Source of the DNA: Lachnospiraceae bacterium
GTDB lineage: Bacteria > Bacillota > Clostridia > Lachnospirales > Lachnospiraceae
Direction: 5' to 3'
DNA length: 64,000 bases
Assembly (NCBI GenBank): GCA_015058015.1
Contig: SVDM01000015.1
Span: forward strand, 1 to 64,000
Part shown: positions 41,565-51,362 of the stretch, piece by piece
Layout of the letters: every line of letters starts with the position of its first letter
Position numbering within the stretch: the stretch's first letter is position 1
Translations under genes and position numbers: made by a program
The notes under the pieces: generated by a model
What the model was told of the DNA's origin: nothing
Seen by the model: the letters and a program-made list of their open reading frames with translations, nothing else
Database searches by the model: none

Positions 41565-43451
41565 TTATATGACGGCAAGATCTCGCTTTTTCCATTTAAG
41601 AAGCAATGCAGAGTTAATTATAACCGCAACGCTACCTGCATTGTGTACAAGAGCCCCCACAACAGGCCCCAATAGTCCTGTTATAGCCAGTGTAATGGCA
41701 AGAAAGTTAAGAGCCATGGAAAATGACATGTTAACTTTAATGGTTCTCATCATTTTCTTGGATAATTCCAGTAGATGGGGAAGTTCTTTAATCTCATCAT
41801 CCACAAGGGCAATATCCGCCACATCTATGGCTATATCGCTTCCCACACCTCCCATAGCTATACCGACGTTGGCTTTTTTAAGGGCCGGTGCGTCATTTAT
41901 TCCGTCGCCAATCATGCAGACTTCATCACCTGCTGTCTGCATATCCGCAATAATCCCCAGCTTATCCTCAGGCAGGCAGCCTGACTTGAAGTTAGTGATT
42001 CCCACCTTTCCCGCTATGGAGCCGGCGGCATTGGGATTATCTCCTGTCAGCAAAACGGGAGTGATATTAAGAGATTTCACCTTCTCAATCATAACCGGAG
42101 AGTCTTCTCTTAAAGTATCGGAAAGTGCCACATATCCCGCGAATTTTCCGTCGATAGCCACATATACCACAGTGGAACCTTCATCCGGGTAGTCTTTAAT
42201 CTCATTGATTCCGGAGATATCAGCGCCAACCCGCTTCATAAGCTTCTCATTACCTACTGCCACCCTTCTTCCATGGGCCTTTGCAATAATGCCCTCACCG
42301 GGCACCATGGAAAAGTCAGAGACCTCATCTACCGGTTGTCCGAAGCAAGCCACAATAGCCTTGCCTAAAGGGTGCTCAGACATTTTCTCAACTGTGGCTG
42401 TAAGACGATATATTTCTTCTTCAGAGTAGTCGCTTACTGTTCTTACTGCCGTAACTTGCGGCTTTCCTAAGGTAAGGGTTCCGGTTTTATCAATGGTAAT
42501 CTTATTAACCCCGGCCAGTCTCTCTAATGCATCTCCTTCTCGCACCAGGAAGCCGTGCTTGGTAGCATTGCCAATGGCAGCCATAATAGCAGTAGGTGTG
42601 GCAAGTACCAAAGCGCAGGGGCAAAACACTACGAGAATTGTTACGGCACGGATGATTTCTCCCGTAAATATCCATGTAAATACCGCCGCGGTAAGGGCAA
42701 TTACCACAATCCAGGTTGCCCATCTATCCGCAATACCAACTATCTTGGCTTTACCCGCATCAGCAGATTCTACAAGACCAATCATTCTCTGAAGGGAAGA
42801 GTCTGCTCCCACCCGGGATGCCCTCATCTCGAAGGCCCCGAACTGATTGGTGGTACCGCTTAGCACCTCATCTCCCACTTCCTTATCCACAGGAAGGGAC
42901 TCTCCTGTCATAACAGCCTGATTAACAGAAGTCTGACCAGAGGTAATTACTCCGTCAACAGGAATGGTCTCCCCGGGGAGAACCCTTAAGATATCTCCCA
43001 CATCCACTTCCTCAGCCGGCACTATGCGTTCTCCCTCTTCTGTAATAATTCTGGCGGTTCTGGGAGTTAGAGAAACCAGCTTTTCTATTCCTGCTCTGGC
43101 CCTGGCAACAGTCAAATCTTCCAGTAAGGATCCCAGCTGCATAATAAATGCCACTTCTCCCGCAGCAAAAAACTCGCCGATACACACCGATGCAATAAGG
43201 GCAAGAGATACCAGTACATCCGCCTTTATATCAAACTCGGTTATAAGTCCGACTATAGATTCTATAATTATAGGAGTCCCGCATAATATGATGGCAACCC
43301 ATGCAACATCAAAGGGCAAGTTATAGCTATACAGTCTGCCGTTTAAAAAGCTTGCTGCCAATGATAATCCTCCAAGGACAAGTAATACTATATCCTTCTT
43401 AGTTCCACCGATTTCCATAAATTCTTCTATTTTTAAAACAAATTCTTTCAT
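41565..43451 (-). CDS. P1B-type heavy-metal-translocating ATPase
   Basis: About 628 residues from the ATG at 43451 (AAAGGAGG 5 nt upstream). Core motifs: CPC in the membrane metal site (about 277-279), phosphorylation site DKTGTLT (about 321-327), actuator TGES, SEHPLG and hinge GDGINDAPAL. There is no N-terminal HMA metal-binding domain. The last membrane segments read HNAGSVAVIINS rather than the usual copper or zinc signatures, so the metal (Cu, Zn, Cd, Ni or Mn) cannot be assigned. The promoter holds a CsoR-like palindrome, so metal-induced expression is likely. It may be co-transcribed with the downstream radical SAM fusion gene (80-nt gap, no terminator seen). Confidence 0.9.
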   Translation of the reverse strand: MKEFVLKIEEFMEIGGTKKDIVLLVLGGLSLAASFLNGRLYSYNLPFDVAWVAIILCGTPIIIESIVGLITEFDIKADVLVSLALIASVCIGEFFAAGEVAFIMQLGSLLEDLTVARARAGIEKLVSLTPRTARIITEEGERIVPAEEVDVGDILRVLPGETIPVDGVITSGQTSVNQAVMTGESLPVDKEVGDEVLSGTTNQFGAFEMRASRVGADSSLQRMIGLVESADAGKAKIVGIADRWATWIVVIALTAAVFTWIFTGEIIRAVTILVVFCPCALVLATPTAIMAAIGNATKHGFLVREGDALERLAGVNKITIDKTGTLTLGKPQVTAVRTVSDYSEEEIYRLTATVEKMSEHPLGKAIVACFGQPVDEVSDFSMVPGEGIIAKAHGRRVAVGNEKLMKRVGADISGINEIKDYPDEGSTVVYVAIDGKFAGYVALSDTLREDSPVMIEKVKSLNITPVLLTGDNPNAAGSIAGKVGITNFKSGCLPEDKLGIIADMQTAGDEVCMIGDGINDAPALKKANVGIAMGGVGSDIAIDVADIALVDDEIKELPHLLELSKKMMRTIKVNMSFSMALNFLAITLAITGLLGPVVGALVHNAGSVAVIINSALLLKWKKRDLAVI

Positions 43452-43463
43452 GAGAGCCTCCTT

Positions 43464-43480
43464 TATACCCATAGGGGTAT
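43464..43480. promoter_or_regulatory. Second CsoR-like half palindrome
   Basis: TATACCC-ATA-GGGGTAT, 13 nt upstream of the chosen ATPase start codon and downstream of the main palindrome. A tandem site would strengthen repression. Confidence 0.45.
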
Positions 43481-43490
43481 CCCTATACTT

Positions 43491-43519
43491 ACAATATACC
43501 CCTGGGGGTATATTGTCAA
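43491..43519 (-). promoter_or_regulatory. Promoter and CsoR-like operator of the metal ATPase gene
   Basis: On the minus strand: TTGACA (43519-43514), 17 bp, TATTGT (43496-43491). The spacer and both boxes are filled by a perfect palindrome, ACAATATACCCC-TG-GGGGTATATTGT in two 12-bp arms (43491-43516). Pseudo-palindromes of the TACCCC...GGGGTA kind are bound by CsoR/RcnR-type metal-sensing repressors. No such repressor gene is in the window. Confidence 0.65.
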
Positions 43520-43551
43520 CTGTCAATTCTTTAAATTTATCTAAACTAAAA

Positions 43552-43590
43552 GAAGCCCAAAAGCCGAGGTTATCTCAGCTTTTGGGCTTC
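43552..43590 (-). terminator. Terminator after the ABC fusion gene
   Basis: A long stem (GAAGCCCAAAAGC / GCTTTTGGGCTTC plus GAG/CTC) followed by TTTTAG on the minus strand. It separates the transporter gene from the metal-ATPase promoter. Confidence 0.85.
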
Positions 43591-43607
43591 TAATACTTTT
43601 AATAGTT

Positions 43608-46349
43608 TTAAATAATCTTTGCAGTGATTACATTTCTGCCATCTTCATAGCCATAGGCAATCTCCCTGCATTCATTGGTGATAATCGCACGGGACAGTTC
43701 GTCTGCTTCTTCTAAGGGATTCTGCTCCCTGCCGTCATAATATATCTTCATATCCACCAGTCCATCGCCTGTCTCGTTATATTCAAAGGTGAGGGTCAGC
43801 TCCTCATCCCCGGATAATTTCTGAAGTAATGTATTATAACATAATTCTTCTGCTATCCTCTGCATCCTGTGAACAAGCATCCGGTCTATCAGGTTATTAA
43901 CCCCGAACTGTTCCAAGCCGGCGACAAATTCAACATAATTAAATCGTCCTGCCTGCATGGTTGTCTCGAATACCTTAATCTTTCGAATAAACCGTCTTGT
44001 AAGCTCGCCTGTGGGTGCTTCGAATATCTCTTTGGGAGTACCCTCTTCGTATATCAGGCCCTGATCCATGTAAAACACCCTGGTTGATACATCTCTGGCA
44101 AAGCTCATCTCATGGGTAACCACAAGCATGGTACATCCTTCCCCTGCAAGGCCTTTAAGTACCGCCAAAACTTCCCCTACCATAGTGGGGTCAAGGGCGG
44201 AAGTGGGTTCATCAAACATAATCACATGGGGATCCATTGCAAGGGCTCTAACAATAGCAACTCTTTGCTGCTGTCCACCGGACAACTCTGACGGAAGACT
44301 TAATGCCTTATCGGCAAGCCCCACTCTGCCAAGAAGGTCCATGCCTCTCCGGGCCGCTTCTTCCTTGCTTCTACCGAGAATCTCCGTCTGAGCCAGGGTA
44401 ATATTCTCGATAACCGTCAGATGGCTAAAGAGATTAAATGTCTGGAATACCAGTCCCAGCCTCTTTCTAAGACTGCTTAAGTCATAGCCTTTCTGAGTGG
44501 TATCCTCCCCTTCAAATAAAATGCTGCCTTCATCCGGCGTAAGTATCTGATTAAGGAGGTACAAAAGGGTGCTCTTACCGGTTCCCGACGGCCCGATGAT
44601 TGATATTACATCACCCTTATTAATAGTACAGTTAATATCTTTAAGGGGGGTAATCTCCCCAAAACTTTTTCTTAAATGAGCCACTTCTATAAGGGGCCCT
44701 GCCTCATTTTCCAAAGAATTGGGTTCCCTGGGGGCCAGTGAATTATTACCCGTAGCGGAATATCCCTTTACAGCCCTTGTAATATCTCCCGGTACAGAGT
44801 GCCTCTTTGGTTCAATCCTTTTTTCAGCAATGCGAAGAAGCTTCACAATAACTGTCGAAAGAAGGAAGTATACCAGGGCTGTGAAAAACAGTGGGAAGAA
44901 AGCGTCAAAGGTTCTGCTTCTGATGATATCCGATACCTTGGTAAGTTCCTCCACCGATACATATCCCGCAATAGATGTCATCTTAATAGTTGAAATCAAT
45001 TGGCCGCTATACACCGGAATAATATGAACCATCGCCTGGGGTAGTACCACCTTAAAGAATGCATGTGCCCGCTCAAAGCCTAAGGCTTCTGCAGCCAGGT
45101 ACTGCCCATCCGGAACCGCTTCTATTCCGGTTCTGAATATCTCTGCCGAATAAGCGGAGAAATCCAATGAGAAAGCAATAGCTGAAACCCAGAAGGGCGA
45201 GAGTCCGCTTTCCTTGAATATGATGTAGCATAAAACCATAAGCCATACCAGCAAGGGTATGCCTCTGAATATCCTGATATATATTCTGGCAAATGCCGAT
45301 AGGGGGCCATCCTTTCTCATTCTCATAAAACATATGAGAGCGCCAAGTATGGTTCCGCATATACCTGCCATAGCTGATAATGCCAGGGTCAGGCCTAGGC
45401 CTGATAGCATCATCTTATAGCGGCCTTCCCTAATAAAATTACGTTCGATACTCTCTTTTATGTTATCAACAAAGGCTTGAGCCTTAGGTACTTCTATCTG
45501 AGCTCTGTTAGTTCTTACTGCAAGGTATATGGGGTCATCTAAAAGGGGGCTTGAGACATTGATGGTTTCCGCTCTCTCGGATGTATGTTCAACCGCATCT
45601 GCCAGAATATCATAGGTACCTGCGGTAAGACCTGTTATACCTGACGAATAAGGAACAGCCTCTATCTGGGGAGTATAGCCGTAAGCTTCACAGAATCCGT
45701 ATATCAATTCCATAAATGCTCCCGTCAGCTTACTTCCCGAGTAAAATGTCATAGGCTCCCACAACCCGGAGGTTGTAACACGAATCTTTCCCTTCTCCCC
45801 TGTAAAATGATATTCTTTAAGGACATCCCCCTGCCGGTTCTTATCCGTCCATTTCTCAAATATCTTATCATACTCCCCACTGGTTCTGATATTATGAAGA
45901 TACTGATCGAATTCATCTCTAAGAGCATCTCCTTCCGGAGTCTTCTGCATCCCGAAACAGGTCTGATACATCTTAAAGTAGCCATCTATAAAGGCAATCT
46001 CCGGATGGCTAACCAGTAATTCCGGTTTGGCACTGACGTATCCCACCACCGCATCTATGGAACCTGCGGCAAGGGCATTGTATGCATCGGCAAATGACTC
46101 GTATTGTAAGACTGTGGCCTCAGGATATCTCTCCTTAACATCCAGAACCCAATCCTTGCCGGTTAGACATCCGAACTTCGTCCCGGGTTTACTCAAATCC
46201 TCGTATGTAATATCCGTAGTAGGATATCCATCCTCCCCCAAAGTGGTACTCTCATCTGTCACATAGGTGGTCCCCACCAGCTGTGGCAGAAGGATAGCAA
46301 GCACTATGACAAACAGGATTATAATCTCCCATTTCTTATTCTTCTTCAA
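43608..46349 (-). CDS. Single-chain amino-acid-type ABC importer with RsbW-like C-terminal domain
   Basis: About 913 residues (positions below count from the GTG at 46358). A signal anchor (10-28) is followed by two periplasmic-binding-protein type 3 segments, one partial (about 48-175) and one fuller (about 190-285). Next come a HisM-type permease (about 312-512; [19 protein letters not shown]) and an ABC ATPase (Walker A GPSGTGKS 589-596, LSGGQ 692-696, Walker B MFDEP). Residues 805-916 resemble an anti-sigma HATPase domain, with N-box-like [16 protein letters not shown] and a [12 protein letters not shown] end; the glycine-rich G2 box is lost. TTG at 46349 is favoured, with GGGGGTG 5-6 nt upstream. 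Confidence 0.85.
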   Translation of the reverse strand: MKKNKKWEIIILFVIVLAILLPQLVGTTYVTDESTTLGEDGYPTTDITYEDLSKPGTKFGCLTGKDWVLDVKERYPEATVLQYESFADAYNALAAGSIDAVVGYVSAKPELLVSHPEIAFIDGYFKMYQTCFGMQKTPEGDALRDEFDQYLHNIRTSGEYDKIFEKWTDKNRQGDVLKEYHFTGEKGKIRVTTSGLWEPMTFYSGSKLTGAFMELIYGFCEAYGYTPQIEAVPYSSGITGLTAGTYDILADAVEHTSERAETINVSSPLLDDPIYLAVRTNRAQIEVPKAQAFVDNIKESIERNFIREGRYKMMLSGLGLTLALSAMAGICGTILGALICFMRMRKDGPLSAFARIYIRIFRGIPLLVWLMVLCYIIFKESGLSPFWVSAIAFSLDFSAYSAEIFRTGIEAVPDGQYLAAEALGFERAHAFFKVVLPQAMVHIIPVYSGQLISTIKMTSIAGYVSVEELTKVSDIIRSRTFDAFFPLFFTALVYFLLSTVIVKLLRIAEKRIEPKRHSVPGDITRAVKGYSATGNNSLAPREPNSLENEAGPLIEVAHLRKSFGEITPLKDINCTINKGDVISIIGPSGTGKSTLLYLLNQILTPDEGSILFEGEDTTQKGYDLSSLRKRLGLVFQTFNLFSHLTVIENITLAQTEILGRSKEEAARRGMDLLGRVGLADKALSLPSELSGGQQQRVAIVRALAMDPHVIMFDEPTSALDPTMVGEVLAVLKGLAGEGCTMLVVTHEMSFARDVSTRVFYMDQGLIYEEGTPKEIFEAPTGELTRRFIRKIKVFETTMQAGRFNYVEFVAGLEQFGVNNLIDRMLVHRMQRIAEELCYNTLLQKLSGDEELTLTFEYNETGDGLVDMKIYYDGREQNPLEEADELSRAIITNECREIAYGYEDGRNVITAKII

Positions 46350-46372
46350 AAGAAGCACCCCCTGATATTCTA

Positions 46373-46401
46373 ATTATATCAGAAGGTGCCGTTAGTAACA
46401 A
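46373..46401 (-). promoter_or_regulatory. Promoter of the ABC fusion gene
   Basis: On the minus strand: TTGTTA (46401-46396), 17 bp, TATAAT (46378-46373). The -10 sits within the small inverted repeat TGATAT...ATATCA. Confidence 0.6.
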
Positions 46402-46429
46402 AGTAAAGTGCTTTTTTTGCACATTCCAT

Positions 46430-46960
46430 TTATTGTGCAACTACAATCACGGGCTCGTAAAATACGATGCTTCCGTCAGCTTTTTTTACACCAATGTACC
46501 TGTCCTTTTCAGGAAGTGTATCATAGTCTGTAATCATGGTGCTTTTTACATTTGCCCCGGGATTAATTGTGAAAACAAGCTTGTCAAAAGAGATGGGCCC
46601 ATCGTACAGTGACTGGTCATTGCCCACATATTTCACATACTTGCCGTCTAAGACAGAATCTGAGCTCTTTGCAAGCAATAACTTAACTTTAAATTCAGCC
46701 GGAACGCCTATATTTATTCTCGCGCCTATCTTGGTAATAGGCACACCGTCATCTGTAGTGTCCGGAATATCCACGGTCAGACCTTCCTTTGTTCCGTCCC
46801 AGGAATACTCTTCTACCACTGCTTCTTTGCCGAACTGTTCAATATATACCTGAAGTTTACCCATGTCTATGGTTTTGCCGCCTGTTAAAGTGTCCGTACA
46901 ACCTGTAAGTATAACGGCAAGTACTGCTACAATTAATAGTTTCCTTATATGCCTAGCCAC
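46430..46960 (-). CDS. Small lipoprotein of unknown function
   Basis: A 176-residue secreted lipoprotein: lysine/arginine start, hydrophobic core and lipobox LTGC, cysteine at about 21. The mature part begins TDTLTGGKTIDMGKLQVYIE and is rich in beta strands; no enzyme motif is visible. It starts at GTG (46960) with GGGGG 7 nt upstream. It follows the histidine phosphatase gene after 139 nt that contain A-rich 29-bp repeats. I do not recognise the family. Binding or surface display are possible roles, but nothing in the sequence decides. Confidence 0.75.
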   Translation of the reverse strand: MARHIRKLLIVAVLAVILTGCTDTLTGGKTIDMGKLQVYIEQFGKEAVVEEYSWDGTKEGLTVDIPDTTDDGVPITKIGARINIGVPAEFKVKLLLAKSSDSVLDGKYVKYVGNDQSLYDGPISFDKLVFTINPGANVKSTMITDYDTLPEKDRYIGVKKADGSIVFYEPVIVVAQ

Positions 46961-47021
46961 TTCATTTCCCCCACGTATAATATCTCCTTTAAAAGAAACT
47001 AATACTTTTTATAGGTTTTTA

Positions 47022-47079
47022 TACTTTTTATTTTCTTTTATACCTTTTTATACTTTTTATTTTCTTTTATACCTTTTTA
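47022..47079. repeat. Two tandem 29-bp A/T-rich repeats
   Basis: Two exact 29-bp copies (TACTTTTTATTTTCTTTTA plus TACCTTTTTA) and a partial third, in the gap between the phosphatase and lipoprotein genes. The minus-strand RNA would be an A-rich tract of GUAUAAAAA and GGUAUAAAA units just upstream of the lipoprotein ribosome site. Confidence 0.8.
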
Positions 47080-47099
47080 TACTTTTTGTCAAAGCTAAT

Positions 47100-48422
47100 C
47101 TATCCAAGGCGGCCTAAAACAACGCTTTCTTCATATAAACCGTCTTTGTTGGCATCCAAGTCTTTAAGTCTAAGAGTGTAAATGGCCGGTGGATTATCCA
47201 GGCCCAGCAGGGTCATTTCCTGTAGCTGCTCGGTCTTTTGATAAACAATATCCAGGCTTACGAAGCTTTTACCTGAAGCGTCCTTCCACTTGCAAAGAAC
47301 CAGCTTCACACCAATGGGGGTCTTCTTCTCTATGGTTCCGGGAAGACTGTAATCCTCCACACCCATAGCCGCCAATACGCTTGCTATGTTGGAATCATGG
47401 CCGCAAAGGAAGGTAAACTGTCTTCCGCTTGTGGTCATTTCCTTCTTCATTTCCTCAAGAAGATTTTTGGCTACATTTTTGGCAACGGAAGGCGCGGTAA
47501 AGAGAACATCCCCGTAGACGTCCTTAATCTCTGATATGGCTTCCCATTCCTTCTCGGAAATGTCGTGGCCGAAGGCAGCCTTCTTCTTATCGGCCTCCTC
47601 ATAGTACTGCAATACAAGGGCATCGCTGATTTGGCAGGCTGTCTTTAATGAGCCCTTAACTGCCGGTTCTTTCCCCAGTGCCAGGGAAAACTCAGAATCC
47701 TCTGTGGAAAAGCCGGTGAATTTGCCGGTCTTATAAGCCTCGGACTGATTAACGTCTATTACTTTCTCAAGAAGGGCGTAGTTGTCGCTTAAACTTTTAA
47801 TGGTATCAGTGAACTTCTCAATAATCTCCTGCTTAGCGGACTTTTCATATTCCTCCGACATAGATGTGAATACCGGGTTAAATGTGGGATCCATGGAATC
47901 ATATTCCCCGTGGGTCTCTATTTCCGTGCTGTTTACAGGCAGAAGCCCCGCCGTGAAAAACCTTGCGGTTGCTATGGTTCTTTGTTTGGAATTGGCATAG
48001 ATTCGGACTGCACCCTCTGCAGGCCGGTAGTTTTCTTCAAAGATACCTTCCTTCTCCAGCCACTTTCTAAAGTACTGTCCCATCTCGGTTTCAAGGGTTC
48101 CACCTCGTACCGATAACTGGCTGGCCGGTGCTGACCAGTCAAACCACTTGTGGGGTGTCATGGTATCAAGCTCCGAGCCTTCTCCTGAAAGAGGTGCTCG
48201 GATATTATGCCTGCTTAGAATTACCACCTGGTCTAAGGTATACCCTTCCCTGGACAGGGTGGTTCGCTCCCGGGCCTTAATATCAATGCCCGTAGGATTA
48301 GCCCGGCTTTTGGCCTGTTCTGAAGCGAAGAATATTCCACCCAGTAGTAAAGCGTAGACTAAAAGAAGTGAAATGATGGCAAATATGTTGCCGCGTGAGC
48401 TTCTTTCATTGTTATTGTTCAT
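47100..48422 (-). CDS. Membrane-anchored histidine acid phosphatase
   Basis: A 440-residue branch-2 histidine phosphatase. A signal-anchor helix (about 13-33) precedes the catalytic domain. The nucleophile motif SRHNIRAP (His72) and the C-terminal proton-donor motif CGHDSN are both present. Relatives include phytases, glucose-1-phosphatase and multiple inositol polyphosphate phosphatases. The enzyme probably acts outside the membrane on phosphate esters; the substrate is not determined. It follows the transglutaminase gene by 22 nt and probably shares its transcript. Confidence 0.88.
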   Translation of the reverse strand: MNNNNERSSRGNIFAIISLLLVYALLLGGIFFASEQAKSRANPTGIDIKARERTTLSREGYTLDQVVILSRHNIRAPLSGEGSELDTMTPHKWFDWSAPASQLSVRGGTLETEMGQYFRKWLEKEGIFEENYRPAEGAVRIYANSKQRTIATARFFTAGLLPVNSTEIETHGEYDSMDPTFNPVFTSMSEEYEKSAKQEIIEKFTDTIKSLSDNYALLEKVIDVNQSEAYKTGKFTGFSTEDSEFSLALGKEPAVKGSLKTACQISDALVLQYYEEADKKKAAFGHDISEKEWEAISEIKDVYGDVLFTAPSVAKNVAKNLLEEMKKEMTTSGRQFTFLCGHDSNIASVLAAMGVEDYSLPGTIEKKTPIGVKLVLCKWKDASGKSFVSLDIVYQKTEQLQEMTLLGLDNPPAIYTLRLKDLDANKDGLYEESVVLGRLG

Positions 48423-48444
48423 ACTGTTTCCCCCATTACAACAA

Positions 48445-50316
48445 TCACGAAAACACCTTTTGCATCAAAAAGGCTCCCCCAAGAACCATGATGCACGCAA
48501 AGAGTAACAATGGTGCATTGTCTCCTGTGGGCGGGCTTTTAACTGTGGTTACCTCCACTTCCACTTGCTCTATTGCATATTTGGAGAAGTGTTCAACTTC
48601 GAAGGTAACGGTTTTTGCATCCGAATCATAGACTGCATCAATCTCAGATTTGGTACCCGCGTCGTTAATAAAGAAGACTTTCACGGTCATTCCCTCAGGA
48701 ACCTCTTTGTTGTAGGGAACGGTAATCTTAGCCTTGCCGTATGTACCCTCCGGGAAAAGAGGTCTGCCTTCCGAATCAACAACTAAACACTCAATTACCA
48801 CATCATATGAAGAATACTCAGGTCTGGTGTCAGTTACATCCTTCATCACAAAGGTTATTTCATCGGCTCTTTCAAAGATGGACTTAACAGCGTCTGTATC
48901 AAATAGGATAATGCCGTCCCTGCCTTTAATCTCAAGGGGTTTACCGTCTTTTCTTATTGTCTCTGCCACGTCCTCATCTATTGTAACATCCGTTTCATCA
49001 GAAACATCTATCTCCAGCTGTTCTGACGGTGTGCAGGGAATGTCCTGTACCTTCTTCGTCTGAGTCTCAAATCCTTTATTCATAAAATTGGCCGTATACT
49101 CCCTCGTTCCCATAACTTGCGTAGTTGGTACTTCTACAATCTTGGAAGTTACGGTGGCTTCTTCCTTTTCAATATGACTCTTATCACCGATACAGACCCT
49201 TTGGGCTGTGCAGGTCTTATTATCTTCTGACCAGAAATATTCAGGTTCATCCCAATCATGGTTCTCGATATCCGGATAATCGTAGCAACATGCCGGGCGG
49301 CCTACATAATTCCAGGGGCTCTCCTCTATAGTATGCACTTCCTTTGAATAGTCACTGAAGGATTTTATGGTCTTATCGCTAATATTAAAAAAATCAAATC
49401 TATAATCCGGGTCTTCTGCATCGTCCCATGTAACATCAACGGCATACCAGCGGCCATCAAGCATAACCTGACTCCACTCATGAGCATCACTTGTAACAGG
49501 TATAGCAGGTATTCCCTCGGCATTGCAGAGAAGATTGAAGGCTTCAGCGTATCCGGCACATACAGACTTTTTTTCAAAAAAAACAGACGCACAGCTTTGA
49601 GAATACTTTCCATATTCATACTCTACGTTTTCAACTATAAGATCTTGTATACTTTCCTCTTTTTCTAAAAGAGTGTCTCCGGTAATCTGCTCCCTATAGC
49701 TTTCAATTATGGTTTTCAGCTCTGCTGCTTTTTCAGTCCTGACCTCACCTTGGCCAAATTCTTTATATGCGCAAAGTCGTAGTGTCTGTTCACCTGTTTC
49801 CTCCACTGTTACCACTCTAAACCCGGCATCAAGAAAATAAAGCTCGGGATGATTATAAATCAAAAGATAAGCAACATCCACGGCTTCATCCCACGACATG
49901 GGACCGGTTGATTTTACAATGGGTGTTAAGTACGATTCCTCATCTGCCTCTTCGCTTAAGTCGGGGCCACCATCTATCATACCGTACAGGGTAGCATACA
50001 TCCTGTCATACAAATCAATCTGTGCCTCGCTTAGTCCGTTTGCGAAATTATAATATGGCTGTGAAAACTTCTTCCAGTAATCATTTGTGGACCTAAGACT
50101 TCTTTTTCTTGTACTGACACTGTACCTTTGTTCTATCTCTTCATATTCTTCCAGGGTTATCTTCCCGGAGACAATTACAGGTCGTTTAAGTCCTAGACGG
50201 TACTTAGGTGCTTTTTTCTCCGCAGCAAATACACCTGTCCCGGCAACCGGGCCAAGGGCCAGCAATACAGCTATTATCAAGGATATTATTCTTTTGGATA
50301 TAGACTTATTCTTCAT
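48445..50316 (-). CDS. Secreted transglutaminase-like surface protein with PPTGD anchor
   Basis: A 623-residue exported protein. It has a signal peptide (about 1-31), a transglutaminase-like domain with the Cys/His/Asp triad (Cys in KSVCAGYAEAFNLLCNAEG, His in SDAHEWSQVML, Asp in WYAVDVTWDD), then beta-rich repeats including a C-terminal ADEITFVMKD region. It ends in PPTGDN, a hydrophobic helix and a short tail, resembling sortase-type sorting signals or a simple membrane anchor. The function may be protein cross-linking or proteolysis at the cell surface. No sortase gene is nearby. Confidence 0.85.
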   Translation of the reverse strand: MKNKSISKRIISLIIAVLLALGPVAGTGVFAAEKKAPKYRLGLKRPVIVSGKITLEEYEEIEQRYSVSTRKRSLRSTNDYWKKFSQPYYNFANGLSEAQIDLYDRMYATLYGMIDGGPDLSEEADEESYLTPIVKSTGPMSWDEAVDVAYLLIYNHPELYFLDAGFRVVTVEETGEQTLRLCAYKEFGQGEVRTEKAAELKTIIESYREQITGDTLLEKEESIQDLIVENVEYEYGKYSQSCASVFFEKKSVCAGYAEAFNLLCNAEGIPAIPVTSDAHEWSQVMLDGRWYAVDVTWDDAEDPDYRFDFFNISDKTIKSFSDYSKEVHTIEESPWNYVGRPACCYDYPDIENHDWDEPEYFWSEDNKTCTAQRVCIGDKSHIEKEEATVTSKIVEVPTTQVMGTREYTANFMNKGFETQTKKVQDIPCTPSEQLEIDVSDETDVTIDEDVAETIRKDGKPLEIKGRDGIILFDTDAVKSIFERADEITFVMKDVTDTRPEYSSYDVVIECLVVDSEGRPLFPEGTYGKAKITVPYNKEVPEGMTVKVFFINDAGTKSEIDAVYDSDAKTVTFEVEHFSKYAIEQVEVEVTTVKSPPTGDNAPLLLFACIMVLGGAFLMQKVFS

Positions 50317-50331
50317 TGCTTCCCTCCCGAT

Positions 50332-51324
50332 CTACTTTTTTATGCCAAATATATACTTCGTCTCAGCCCGGTATTCTGCGCCCTTTCGAAGTATGACGCA
50401 CTCCGGGTCCTTTGAATTAATGGCATTTGGCATAAGCTGGGTCTCTATGGCTACTCCGGTTTGGTTATCATAAGGGGCGTTCGTCTTGCCCTTACAGCCT
50501 TCTGATAAGTAGTTGCCGGTGTAGATCTGGGCTCCGGGAGCGGTGGTTTTAACCAAAACCCTTATGCCTGATTCTTCGCTCATAAGTTCTACCTGCGGGG
50601 TTCCTGCAGGCAGGTCATCAAATATAAAATGATGGTCCAGTCCGCCTCCCGCATTCTGTATCTGAAGGTCTCCGGCATCTATTCCATCACCTATTTTCTT
50701 TCCTTTTCTGAAATCAAATATACTTCCATCCACCTCTGTTATCTCGCCGGTGGCCATAATATTCTCATCTACGCAACACACCTTGCCGGCATTTATTAAA
50801 AGGGAATGGTCTAAGACGCTCCTATTCTGCCCCGCCAGATTAAAGTACATATGATTGGTAAGGCTTACAGGTGTATCCTTATCCGTGGTGGCAAGGAACT
50901 TAATGGTAAGGGTATTGCCATCTAATATGTAATCCACGGTAAGGTCTAAGTTGCCGGGATAGCCCTCTTCTCCATCAGGGGAAACGCGGTGAAAGGAGAT
51001 ACAATTATCCCCCATCGTAGCCTCAAATTCCTGCTTATCGAAGCCTTTGATGCCCCCGTGCAGGTGATTAGGGCCATTGTTAGCCGCCAGCTTGTAGGTC
51101 ACCCCGTTAAGGGTAAACTGCGCATTCTTTGTTCTGTTACATACCCGTCCCATAAGGGCTCCAAAGTAAGCCGTATCATCAGGAATATCCGATAGCTCTG
51201 CAAGACCTAGGATAATATCTCTTCTTTGGCCCCTTTTATCCGGAACGAAAAGCTCCAATATACGGCAGCCAATATTCGTAACCTTCATGCATATGTATTC
51301 ATTTTCAAGTGTAAAAACCTTCAT
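50332..51324 (-). CDS. galM: Aldose 1-epimerase
   Basis: A 330-residue mutarotase that interconverts the alpha and beta anomers of galactose and other hexoses. Conserved segments are NGPNHLHGGIKGFDKQ, the catalytic His in VSLTNHMYFNLAG and the catalytic Glu near the end in TGVAIETQ. Length is typical. GGGAG lies 9 nt upstream of the ATG. It sits between genes unrelated to sugars, so it may serve general carbohydrate use, and the 15-nt gap to the next gene suggests one long transcript. Confidence 0.92.
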   Translation of the reverse strand: MKVFTLENEYICMKVTNIGCRILELFVPDKRGQRRDIILGLAELSDIPDDTAYFGALMGRVCNRTKNAQFTLNGVTYKLAANNGPNHLHGGIKGFDKQEFEATMGDNCISFHRVSPDGEEGYPGNLDLTVDYILDGNTLTIKFLATTDKDTPVSLTNHMYFNLAGQNRSVLDHSLLINAGKVCCVDENIMATGEITEVDGSIFDFRKGKKIGDGIDAGDLQIQNAGGGLDHHFIFDDLPAGTPQVELMSEESGIRVLVKTTAPGAQIYTGNYLSEGCKGKTNAPYDNQTGVAIETQLMPNAINSKDPECVILRKGAEYRAETKYIFGIKK

Positions 51325-51362
51325 CCCCGGTTATCTCCCGTCTTAGTTTAGAAGTAAGCAGG

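Noticed and set aside
41565-43451. Copper ATPase CopA
   Set aside because: CPC alone does not define copper; the last helix motif (HNAGSVAVIINS) is not the CopA type and no HMA domains are present. The metal is left unassigned.
47022-47079. Possible CRISPR-like repeat
   Set aside because: The copies are directly adjacent with no spacers and are A/T-only in character, so this is an ordinary tandem repeat. I found no CRISPR array in the window.
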